Shown piece after piece: positions 1 to 9,985 of a DNA stretch of 64,000 nt. A program made the position numbers and the translations under genes. Position 1 is the first letter of the stretch. Each line of letters opens with the position of its first letter. The stretch is from Albidovulum aestuarii (GTDB lineage: Bacteria; Pseudomonadota; Alphaproteobacteria; Rhodobacterales; Rhodobacteraceae): assembly GCF_029961185.1 (NCBI RefSeq), contig NZ_JASBQQ010000007.1, positions 127,501 through 191,500 on the forward strand, read 5' to 3'. Below the pieces are notes generated by a model. The model did no database searches and was not told the origin of the DNA. It worked only from the letters and a program-made list of their open reading frames with translations.

Positions 1-2784
<2,784 letters not shown>

Positions 2785-2850
2785 AGCAGAAGTCAGACTT
2801 CACTGGTCAAAGCGATCTTGGACAACGCGTTGATTGTTGTGCTTCTTTCT

Positions 2851-2970
2851 CGGTTTGGTGGTCATAGCACGAGCAAAACACCCGATCCCATCCCGAACTC
2901 GGCCGTTAAGTGCCGTTGCGCCAATGGTACTGCGTCTTAAGACGTGGGAGAGTAGGTCACCGCCAAACCT
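2851..2970 (+). rRNA. rrf: 5S ribosomal RNA
   Basis: About 120 bases beginning 'cggtttggtggtcatagc' and ending 'ggtcaccgccaaacct'. The two ends pair as the terminal helix, and the conserved 'cccgatcccatcccgaactcgg' type block lies inside. It follows 23S by about 65 bases, as expected for the third rRNA of an operon. Ends are good to a few bases. Confidence 0.95.
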
Positions 2971-3022
2971 AGTAAGAAGCACAAACATATCTCTCTACGA
3001 TGCGATTTCCAGAATGCCTTCA

Positions 3023-3045
3023 GCCGCCCGATGGGCGGTTTTTTC
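3023..3045 (+). terminator. rho-independent terminator after the rRNA genes
   Basis: Six-base-pair GC stem (3024-3029 with 3033-3038), three-base loop, then six T residues. It lies 53 bases after 5S and should end rRNA transcription before the DMT transporter gene. Confidence 0.8.
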
Positions 3046-3150
3046 ATTTGCACTGCAGAATTCCTGCTTGCGACCCGCGGGTGTCGTGGACCGCACAGAC
3101 GCCAAAGCCAATATCGCCTGCATTGGGAGAAAGGCAGCGAGGAAACGTGC

Positions 3151-4149
3151 GTGTCATCCACAGCGGAAGTGAAATCCGGCGAGCCTGAGGTCTCGGTCGA
3201 ACGACCCTTGGCGGGCATTCTCTATCTTCTTGGCGCCACGACGATTTTTCCGGTTCAGGATGTCATCATCAAGATGCTGAGCGGCGAATACGCCGTGCAT
3301 CAGGTGGTGTTTCTGCGCAGCGCCTTCGCGCTTCCGATCGTGCTGGTGATCTCGCGGTTCGAAGGTCAGTTATGGCCACTCAAGATCGGTTCCTGGCGGT
3401 TGCAACTGTTGCGGGGCCTCTCAGCATTTGCGTCCTACATGGTTTACTACATGGCGTTGGCAACAATTGGGCTCGCAGAGACCGCCGCCATTACGTTCAC
3501 GACACCGATTTTTGTAACACTTCTGGCAGTAGCGTTTCTGGGTGAACGGATCGGATTGTTCCGCTGGCTGGCGGTCGTCACAGGCCTCATAGGGGTTGCT
3601 ATAATCGTTCAGCCCGGGCGCGGAGTGTTTGAACCCGCAGCGGTCCTTGCGCTTCTTGCAGCGGTTACTTACGCGGCTTCAATCATTGCCACGCGGAAGC
3701 TCGGGCACCGGACAAACGGCGGAACCATGACCGTAGTCACATTGTTGATCTACCTCGCGGCGGGTGGCGGACTGGGTTTGGCGTTTTCTTTTGTCGATAT
3801 ACAATCGCCGCATCCAAGCTTTGCATTCCTGTTTCGCGAATGGAAATGGCCCGACCCCGGCGATTGGTTGTTATTGCTGGCAATTGGCGTGACTTCCGCA
3901 CTTGGCTTTTTTGCCCTGTCGCAAGCCTATCGTTTGGCCGAGGCGAGCGTCGTTACACCCTTTGAATACACTTACATGCTGTGGGCAGTGCTTTGGGGAT
4001 GGGTGTTCTTTGGCACGCTGCCCGCATTCTCGACCTGGGCCGGGCTCTTCCTGATCGTCGGCGCCGGACTGCTCATCGTATTTCGTGAAGTCGTACGCGG
4101 CCGAAGGATCGTCCGCCGACGGGGTCTTGGCGTGTTGCGACAACGCTGA
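3151..4149 (+). CDS. DMT (EamA) family transporter
   Basis: Inner-membrane permease of the drug/metabolite transporter superfamily, 332 residues. It has about ten hydrophobic segments in two EamA repeats, with the typical 'LAETAAITFTTPIFVTLLA' type segment in the first half and 'ALSQAYRLAEASVVTPFEY' in the second. The family exports small metabolites or amino acids; the substrate cannot be read. The open frame extends upstream through the rRNA terminator, so I chose GTG 3151, preceded by 'aggaaa' at suitable spacing. The gene sits between 5S and tRNA-fMet, where these are usually adjacent, so it looks like an insertion into an rrn operon tail. Confidence 0.85.
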   Translation: MSSTAEVKSGEPEVSVERPLAGILYLLGATTIFPVQDVIIKMLSGEYAVHQVVFLRSAFALPIVLVISRFEGQLWPLKIGSWRLQLLRGLSAFASYMVYYMALATIGLAETAAITFTTPIFVTLLAVAFLGERIGLFRWLAVVTGLIGVAIIVQPGRGVFEPAAVLALLAAVTYAASIIATRKLGHRTNGGTMTVVTLLIYLAAGGGLGLAFSFVDIQSPHPSFAFLFREWKWPDPGDWLLLLAIGVTSALGFFALSQAYRLAEASVVTPFEYTYMLWAVLWGWVFFGTLPAFSTWAGLFLIVGAGLLIVFREVVRGRRIVRRRGLGVLRQR

Positions 4150-4241
4150 ACGCTTCACCGAGGTGGGAGGAAATTTCAAAAGAATTCATCATTTTGCCAT
4201 TGCGCCCGCCGCCGGTGGGAACTACATAGACCCCGAATTGG

Positions 4242-4318
<77 letters not shown>

Positions 4319-4346
4319 AAAATACCAGCAATAACAGCTAGTTAAG

Positions 4347-4369
4347 CGGCCCCTCCGAGGGGCTGTTTT
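4347..4369 (+). terminator. terminator after tRNA-fMet
   Basis: Eight-pair stem with one G-T pair (4347-4354 with 4358-4365), three-base loop and four T residues, 28 bases after the tRNA. The following 190 bases up to 4560 contain no gene I can support. Confidence 0.75.
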
Positions 4370-4560
4370 GCTTTGCGGCTGCTGAAACAGCACCAAAGCA
4401 GCCGCTGCACAGCGACTCGCGGCGCTGGTCAACAAAAACCATAGACGAAGACTTCAACGACGAACGGTACAATTTCTGGGGATCGGGCCATAAGAAAACA
4501 GGACTGTGGTCGCGGCTCAATGAAAGTTCCGTGGCAGGTCAACCAGATCCGGGCAGGCGA

Positions 4561-4728
4561 TCAGTCGCCATTCCGTCCGTCCCGTGCAGATGTCAGAAAA
4601 TCATAGCCAAGCAGCACTACCGTCAGGCTAATGACCAGCGCGAGGTCGATCTCTGCCACATACCACGCAAGGATGCCGAGGAAGGCCGCGACGACGAGAA
4701 AGGCCAAAAGTGCCATTGCCTTATCCAT
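4561..4728 (-). CDS. small membrane protein at the end of the TRAP operon
   Basis: A 55-residue protein starting at ATG 4728, preceded by a strong 'aggaaggga' ribosome site 14 bases after the amidase stop. It has two hydrophobic stretches (about residues 5-24 and 27-44) and a charged tail. It carries no recognisable catalytic motif. Position and spacing make it the last gene of dctP-dctQ-dctM-amidase, so it may be an accessory membrane subunit; that is inference only. Confidence 0.6.
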   Translation of the reverse strand: MDKAMALLAFLVVAAFLGILAWYVAEIDLALVISLTVVLLGYDFLTSARDGRNGD

Positions 4729-4742
4729 TTCGTATTCCCTTC

Positions 4743-6098
4743 CTAATCCGCCACCGGATCGAGCCTGTCCATCAGCCAGGCGGCCGTCCTCAGCAACCGT
4801 CCGTCGCTTCCGCGCGGTCCGACAAGTTGTGCGCCCATTGGCATCCCGTTTCCCGCGGTGAATACCGGCACCGTCACCGCAGGCGTGCCGGTAAAGGTCC
4901 AGAGTCCGTTGAAGATCGGATCGCCCGTGGTCGTCAGGTCCGCAGGCGCGGGTCCCGGTGCAGCCGGGGTCAGAATAGCATCGGCATGCGAGAAAATCTC
5001 GGCCAGCCCGGCATATAGCACCTCGCGCCAGTCCAGAGCCGCAAGATAGTCTTTGGCCAGAGTTGAGCTGCCCTCCTGCAACGCCTCCCGCAGGACCGGA
5101 GACAGGTGATCGGGACCTGCCTTGGCAAAGCGGTGATAGTTCCGCGCCATCTCGGCGAAGTTGATACGTCGGCGCAGGTCGCCGGCGTCTGCAAAGGGCG
5201 CGGGCAGCGGCAGTTCGAAACACTGCGCCTCGCCCAAGGCAGTCGCGAGTTCTTCGAACGCTTCGCGGGTTTCGGCGTCCGCCGTGTCCCAGCCCGGCGG
5301 TTTGACCAGCGCAAAGACGGGCGGCAGCGGAGGCGCCTCTGATGCGGTGACGAAGAGCTGCGGGTGCGGCGCCGGGGCGGTCGCGGGGTCGGCCTCATCA
5401 TGGCCGAAGAGAACCTCGGCCAGCAAAGCCGCATCGCGGGGCTCGCGGCCAAAGACACCGACCGTATCGAGCGTCTGTGACTGTCTCAGGACACCCGTGC
5501 GCGGGATCGCCCCGAAGGTGGGCTTGAACCCGGTCACGCCGCAGAAGGCGGCAGGCCGGATCACAGATCCGCCGGTCTGGGTGCCGATCGCCAAGGGCAC
5601 CATACCCGCCGCTACCGCCGCCGCCGAGCCGGAAGATGAGCCGCCCGGCGTATGGTTGGTCCGGTGCGGATTGCGCGTGGCGGGCGGGTTCATATAGGCC
5701 AGCTCTGTCGTCACGGTCTTACCCATGATCACCGCGCCCTCGGCCTTCAGCCGCTCAACCACGAAAGCGTCCTTTTCGGGCACCCTGCCCTTGTCGATCC
5801 CGGTGCCGTTTTCCGTCGGGATGCGGGCGGTGTCGATGATGTCTTTCAGCGCAACCGGCAGCCCATGCAGCCGTCCGATGGGGCGTCCCGTCGCACGGTG
5901 CCGGTCCAGCGCCTCGGCCTGATGCATCACGAAGTCAGGATCGAGCCAGACGAAGGCGCCGATCTCTGGCTCCAGCGCCTTGGTCCGCGCCAGACAGTCG
6001 CGCGCAAGGTCTACTGCCTTCAGCGATCCGGCCGCCAGCCGGTCGCGCAGCGCCACCGCCGACAGATCGCTTGGCCGGATGCGCCCGTCAGTTGCCAT
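4743..6098 (-). CDS. amidase signature family hydrolase
   Basis: A 451-residue cytoplasmic amidase, which hydrolyses a carboxamide to acid and ammonia. The Ser-cisSer-Lys triad is visible: Lys85 in 'VALKDIID', the 'GGSSSGS' loop at 152-158 and the nucleophile Ser178 in 'GTQTGGSVI'. Start ATG 6098 overlaps the end of dctM by 11 bases, which indicates translational coupling; a longer upstream frame adds only seven residues. Being fused to a TRAP operon suggests it acts on the imported substrate, an amide or a compound yielding one. Amide substrates cannot be inferred from sequence in this family. Confidence 0.88.
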   Translation of the reverse strand: MATDGRIRPSDLSAVALRDRLAAGSLKAVDLARDCLARTKALEPEIGAFVWLDPDFVMHQAEALDRHRATGRPIGRLHGLPVALKDIIDTARIPTENGTGIDKGRVPEKDAFVVERLKAEGAVIMGKTVTTELAYMNPPATRNPHRTNHTPGGSSSGSAAAVAAGMVPLAIGTQTGGSVIRPAAFCGVTGFKPTFGAIPRTGVLRQSQTLDTVGVFGREPRDAALLAEVLFGHDEADPATAPAPHPQLFVTASEAPPLPPVFALVKPPGWDTADAETREAFEELATALGEAQCFELPLPAPFADAGDLRRRINFAEMARNYHRFAKAGPDHLSPVLREALQEGSSTLAKDYLAALDWREVLYAGLAEIFSHADAILTPAAPGPAPADLTTTGDPIFNGLWTFTGTPAVTVPVFTAGNGMPMGAQLVGPRGSDGRLLRTAAWLMDRLDPVAD

Positions 6099-7506
6099 AG
6101 AACAGCTCCGGCAGGACAAAGACGATATCGGGGAAGATGTACATCAGTGCCATCGCGATGAAGACGCAGAAGAGGAAGGGCATCACGCCCGAGAAGATCT
6201 GCGTCAGCCGCACTTCCGGCGGCGCGATGCCCTTCAGGTAATAGGCCGACATCGCCATCGGTGGCGTCAGGAACGAGGTTTGCAGGTTCAAGGCCACGAG
6301 AATACCGAAGAACAGGGGATCGATCCCGAAATGCGGCAGAAGCGGCAGGAAGATCGGCACGAAGATGATGATGATCTCGGACCATTCCAGCGGCCATCCC
6401 AGAAGGAAGATGATGAACTGCGCCAACAGGAGGAACATCAGCGGCGACATGTTCAGCCCGGTGACGAATTCCGAGATCACCTGCTCGCCACCCAGATAGG
6501 AAAAGACTGACGAGAAGGTGTAGGAACCGACGAAAAGCCAGCAGACCATCGCCGTTGTCCGGACCGTCAGATAGACGCTTTCCCGCATCCGTTGCCAAGT
6601 CATCGCCCTGTAGGCGAATGCCAGAAGGATGCCCCCAAGCGCACCTATCGAGGCGGCTTCCGTCGGAGTGGCAAGGCCGAAGAGGATGGAACCCAGAACC
6701 GCGAGGATCAGGAAGGCAAGCGGGAAGAACGACGTCATGATCATGACGACGAGCCGTCCGAAGGGCACGTCAGGCACCTCCTCTGCCGTCGGGCGCGGGG
6801 CGATCGAGGGCTGAAGGATCGACCGGCCGACGACATAGATCAGGTAAAGCCCGACCAGCGTGAAGCCGGGCAGCAGGGCCCCGGCATAAAGCCGGACGAT
6901 CGAGACACCCGATGCGGCGGCATAGACGATCAGCATGATCGAGGGCGGAATGAGGATGCCGAGCGTGCCGCCCGCACAGATGATGCCGGACGCAAAGGCC
7001 GTATCGTACCGCGCCTTCAGCATCGCGGGCAGCGCCAGAAGCCCCATCAACGTGACGACCGCGCCAACGATCCCGGTCGCGGTGGCGAACAGGGCGCAGG
7101 TGATTAGCGCCGCGACCCCCATCGACCCGGGCACGTTCTTGGACGCGATGTTCAGCGTCGAGAAGAGCCGGTCGACGATGTTGGCGCGTTCGACGATATA
7201 GCCCATGAACAGGAACAGCGGCACCGCCGTCAGCACCTCATTCGACATCACCGTATAGGTCTGGTTGATGAACAGATCGAAGATGCGGTTGTTGAAGAGC
7301 CCCTCGATCCAGAGAGAGGTGCTGTCCCACCAGCTTGCTGTCTCATCCAGACGGTTGAAGCTGCGCCACATTCTGCCTGCGTCGAAATAGGCGTAATAGC
7401 CAAAGCCGATCCCCATCGCCATCAGCGTGAAGGCGATCGGGAAGCCCAGGAAGACGATCATGATAAACAGGCCCAGCATCATCAGGGCCACCTGCGGATC
7501 GGTCAT
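6088..7506 (-). CDS. dctM: TRAP transporter large permease DctM
   Basis: A 472-residue integral membrane protein with about twelve transmembrane segments. It is the ion-coupled transport subunit of a tripartite ATP-independent periplasmic (TRAP) system. Typical features are the N-terminal 'GLFIMIVFLGFPIAFTLMAMG', the central 'GGTLGILIPPSIMLIVYA' and the C-terminal 'LNLQTSFLTPPMAMSAYYL'. ATG 7506 overlaps the dctQ stop by four bases. It works with DctQ and the periplasmic DctP encoded upstream. The extended loop near residues 35-75 places it with large DctM proteins that serve keto-acid and aromatic-acid type binders. Confidence 0.93.
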   Translation of the reverse strand: MTDPQVALMMLGLFIMIVFLGFPIAFTLMAMGIGFGYYAYFDAGRMWRSFNRLDETASWWDSTSLWIEGLFNNRIFDLFINQTYTVMSNEVLTAVPLFLFMGYIVERANIVDRLFSTLNIASKNVPGSMGVAALITCALFATATGIVGAVVTLMGLLALPAMLKARYDTAFASGIICAGGTLGILIPPSIMLIVYAAASGVSIVRLYAGALLPGFTLVGLYLIYVVGRSILQPSIAPRPTAEEVPDVPFGRLVVMIMTSFFPLAFLILAVLGSILFGLATPTEAASIGALGGILLAFAYRAMTWQRMRESVYLTVRTTAMVCWLFVGSYTFSSVFSYLGGEQVISEFVTGLNMSPLMFLLLAQFIIFLLGWPLEWSEIIIIFVPIFLPLLPHFGIDPLFFGILVALNLQTSFLTPPMAMSAYYLKGIAPPEVRLTQIFSGVMPFLFCVFIAMALMYIFPDIVFVLPELFYGN

Positions 7507-8087
7507 ACATGGCCCCCGGTTTCGGCTTCATGCGCCTTTTTGAGAAGGATATCCTCGGTTTCCAGCACGTCTTCTTCGGCCTGGATCCATTCATTGGTCC
7601 GGATGCAGTGAACGCAGCGGAAGACCTGCGCGATGCCCTGGATGAACAGAAGAATGCCCGCCGCGACCATCACCGTCTTGAACTGGAAGATCGGCACGCC
7701 AGCGGGGCTGTTGATCGACACCTCGCCGTATCCCCAGCTGCGCGAGGCGTATTTCCAGCCGGTGAAGATCAAGGCCAGCACGCCGGGGAAAAAGAAGATG
7801 AGGTAAAGGACAAGATCGACCTTGGCCTGTGTCCTCGGCTGCCACAGCCGGTAAAGGAAATCGCCGCGCACATGGCCGCCGCGCGACAATGTATAGGCCC
7901 CACCCATCATGAAGAGCGTGCCATACATGATGAACGACACATCGAGCGCCCACGATGTGGGATCGTTCAACACATAGCGGACGAAGACTTCATAGCCGGT
8001 CCCTACCGCCATCATTACAATCAGCCAGGCAAAGGCCTTGCCGAACCAGGCCGACAGGCTGTCGGCAATACGTATATAGGCAAGCAT
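7503..8087 (-). CDS. dctQ: TRAP transporter small permease DctQ
   Basis: A 194-residue membrane protein with four predicted transmembrane segments, the small subunit that bridges DctP and DctM. The start is set at ATG 8087 ('MLAYIRIADSLS'); the open frame continues upstream through the intercistronic hairpin, so the longer version is unlikely. The family hallmark 'FVRYVLNDPTSWALD' lies near residue 40. A charged C-terminal tail of about 35 residues is unusual but retained. It overlaps dctM by four bases. Confidence 0.9.
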   Translation of the reverse strand: MLAYIRIADSLSAWFGKAFAWLIVMMAVGTGYEVFVRYVLNDPTSWALDVSFIMYGTLFMMGGAYTLSRGGHVRGDFLYRLWQPRTQAKVDLVLYLIFFFPGVLALIFTGWKYASRSWGYGEVSINSPAGVPIFQFKTVMVAAGILLFIQGIAQVFRCVHCIRTNEWIQAEEDVLETEDILLKKAHEAETGGHV

Positions 8088-8117
8088 CTGTTGGCGGCCC
8101 GTCCTGTCCTGGTTGAT

Positions 8118-8145
8118 AAACCCGGCGGCTCCGGCCGCCGGGTTT
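8118..8145 (-). terminator. intercistronic hairpin between dctP and dctQ
   Basis: A perfect 12-pair stem (8118-8129 with 8134-8145) with a four-base loop, between the dctP stop and the dctQ start. There is only a short T stretch after it in the direction of transcription, so it probably acts as a partial terminator or 3'-end stabiliser. That would let the binding protein be made in excess over the permeases. Confidence 0.65.
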
Positions 8146-8166
8146 CGTGTCCATTGACCTCGAAAC

Positions 8167-9291
8167 TCAGAGCGAGAGCTTGCCGGGGAAGAAATGCTCG
8201 TACGCCAGGGCGTAGTCCGGCGCATTCATCAACTCGTAGAATGCCACCTGCTCTGCCCAGGCTCTTTGGCTGTCGGTGATCCTCTTGAACATCGGATCGG
8301 TTTCCAGTTCCGGCAAGATCGCCGACCAGGCCTTGATCTGACCGTCCAGGATCTCGCTTGGCGTACGACGGACGGTGACGCCGGCCTCTTCCTGAAGCCA
8401 TTTCAGGTCGGCCGAGTATCGGCGCATGGCCTTGTTCGTGTTGGCGGTCGCCGAAGCTTCGACACCATATTTCAGGATCGCCTGAAGATCCGGCTCAAGG
8501 TCGTCGTAGAAGTCCTTGTTGAAGAGGAATTCGAACTGCTCAGACGCTTGGTGGTAGGACGACAGGTAGTAATTCTTCGCCACGTCCTGCGCGCCGAAAT
8601 CCTTATCTGACGAGGGATTGTTGAATTCAAACGCGTCGATAACACCGCGCTCCATGGCGGGCACGATTTCTCCGCCCGGAAGCTGCGCCACGGACATGCC
8701 CATGGATTGCAGCAGGTCGGCAGCAAGACCGACGGTGCGGTATTTGAAGCCCTGCAGATCGGCGACGGTGTTGACCTCGCCCTTGAACCAGCCGAACGGC
8801 TGGGCGAACATCGGGAAGCCGAGGAAGCCCACGACGTTGAGGCCAAGCTGATCCTGCGTCAATTCGCGGTACAGCTCGGCGCCGCCACCCTCGTAGAACC
8901 AGCCCAACATCGCCGGCGAGGATGCGCCGAAGACGGGTCCCGTGCCGAAGAGCGACGCTGCCTTGCTCTTTCCATACCAGTAGGCACAAACAGTATGCGC
9001 TGCGTCGAGCACGCCATCATGTACGGCGTCCATAACCTGGAATGCCGCCACCACCGCGCCGGCCGGCAGAACGTCAACTTTGAGCCGCCCGCCCGACATT
9101 GCCTCCACCCGGTCGGCATAGTCCTGAGCAAATTCCTGCCATATGTTCGACGCCCCCCATGAGGTCTGCATTTTCAGGACAAGCGGCGCTTGCGCCAATA
9201 CAGCCGGGGCCGCAAGAACTCCGGCCGAAGCGCCCCCTGCAAGTGCCGTCTTCCTCAGAAAGGACCGGCGGTTTAACCTTTGGTCTGTCAT
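8167..9291 (-). CDS. dctP: TRAP transporter solute-binding protein DctP, Tat exported
   Basis: A 374-residue periplasmic substrate-binding protein. The leader carries a twin-arginine motif ('RRSFLRK', residues 8-14), a hydrophobic stretch and an 'VLA' cleavage site near residue 33, so export should be by the Tat route. The mature part has the DctP fold with the conserved 'GGEIVPAMERGVIDAFEFNNP' segment whose Arg normally salt-bridges a substrate carboxylate. The Tat leader and long form resemble binders of 2-oxo acids and aromatic carboxylates. Start ATG 9291 follows 'gggagg'. It is the first gene of the operon, downstream of a palindrome at 9503-9520. Confidence 0.92.
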   Translation of the reverse strand: MTDQRLNRRSFLRKTALAGGASAGVLAAPAVLAQAPLVLKMQTSWGASNIWQEFAQDYADRVEAMSGGRLKVDVLPAGAVVAAFQVMDAVHDGVLDAAHTVCAYWYGKSKAASLFGTGPVFGASSPAMLGWFYEGGGAELYRELTQDQLGLNVVGFLGFPMFAQPFGWFKGEVNTVADLQGFKYRTVGLAADLLQSMGMSVAQLPGGEIVPAMERGVIDAFEFNNPSSDKDFGAQDVAKNYYLSSYHQASEQFEFLFNKDFYDDLEPDLQAILKYGVEASATANTNKAMRRYSADLKWLQEEAGVTVRRTPSEILDGQIKAWSAILPELETDPMFKRITDSQRAWAEQVAFYELMNAPDYALAYEHFFPGKLSL

Positions 9292-9924
9292 TCTTTCCTC
9301 CCTTGATGCCCCACCTTGAATGGTCTTGTACGGTTTCCCCGGGGCCGTATTGCCCCCGCCGCGCGTCTCGTATTGGCAGGTGGCTTCAGCTTAGATTCGC
9401 GTCTCCTCATTTCAATTGTTTGTTTTTGCGGCGGCCGTGTAGCGCCCGTCTGCCTGCCGCAAGTCGCTCGAAACAAAGCAAAAGATCGGTAAATTATTTT
9501 TACCAAAATGTCCATTTTGGCGGGAAATTTGGGCTGCTTCACCGCCAATACCGGGATTCTGACAATGAAACCCGGGCCATAGGGTGATTCGCCGCGTCGC
9601 ATCCCGGCCATCATCACGCATGTCGCGCTTCAAAAATCGCTTCGGATGGTCGTTCAGATTGAAGCTCAAATTCGAGCCCGCTCCCATGCAACTACACCGT
9701 TGCCCAAGAAATAGCCGAAAAGGTCCGGGCATCTTTGAACGCGCAAACTTGCAAATCCGATCAGATGCATTCGATATGATCGGGCGTGGCCTATCCCTGC
9801 CCTTCGTCTTGTCCAATGTCAGTGCTTACTGGACCGGGCAAGGAAAACCTCAATGGACGGCTGCCCAACTAACGCCACGCGAGCTTGAATTCGCTCGTTT
9901 CTATACGGTCTCTGGCTAAAATTA
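9292..9924. other. 633-base intergenic region with operator-like repeats
   Basis: No convincing gene on either strand. Two overlapping inverted repeats near 9488-9520, about 200 bases upstream of dctP, look like regulator sites. A frame on the plus strand ending at 9919 finishes with a LuxR-helix-like phrase but has no family support upstream. The local base composition around 9485-9510 is AT-rich, which fits a promoter zone. Confidence 0.5.
9503..9520. promoter_or_regulatory. candidate operator palindrome upstream of dctP
   Basis: Perfect 8-base arms 'ccaaaatg' / 'cattttgg' separated by two bases. It overlaps a second inverted repeat, 'ggtaaa' (9488-9493) with 'tttacc' (9499-9504). This is the size and symmetry of a site for a dimeric repressor such as a GntR or IclR protein. 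No regulator gene lies next to the operon, so the binding protein is unknown. Confidence 0.5.
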
Positions 9925-9954
9925 TTGGAACGCATTCAGAAGAATGCGTTCCAA
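9925..9954 (-). terminator. terminator of the phytase-like gene
   Basis: A perfect 13-pair stem (9925-9937 with 9942-9954) and four-base loop, 31 bases after the stop at 9986. On the minus strand it is followed by 'taattttag', giving a moderately T-rich tail. Confidence 0.7.
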
Positions 9955-9985
9955 CGTGCGGCATCAAGGTTTTTCGACCGGGATG

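Noticed and set aside
4370-4560. Possible integrase remnant or island boundary just after tRNA-fMet
   Set aside because: A short frame reads plausibly for about 35 codons, but I see no integrase motif and no repeat of the tRNA 3' end in the window.
9584-9919. Plus-strand frame ending with a phrase resembling the start of a LuxR-type helix ('LTPRELEFARFY')
   Set aside because: Nothing upstream resembles a LuxR ligand domain, and the frame stops before the helix-turn-helix would be complete.
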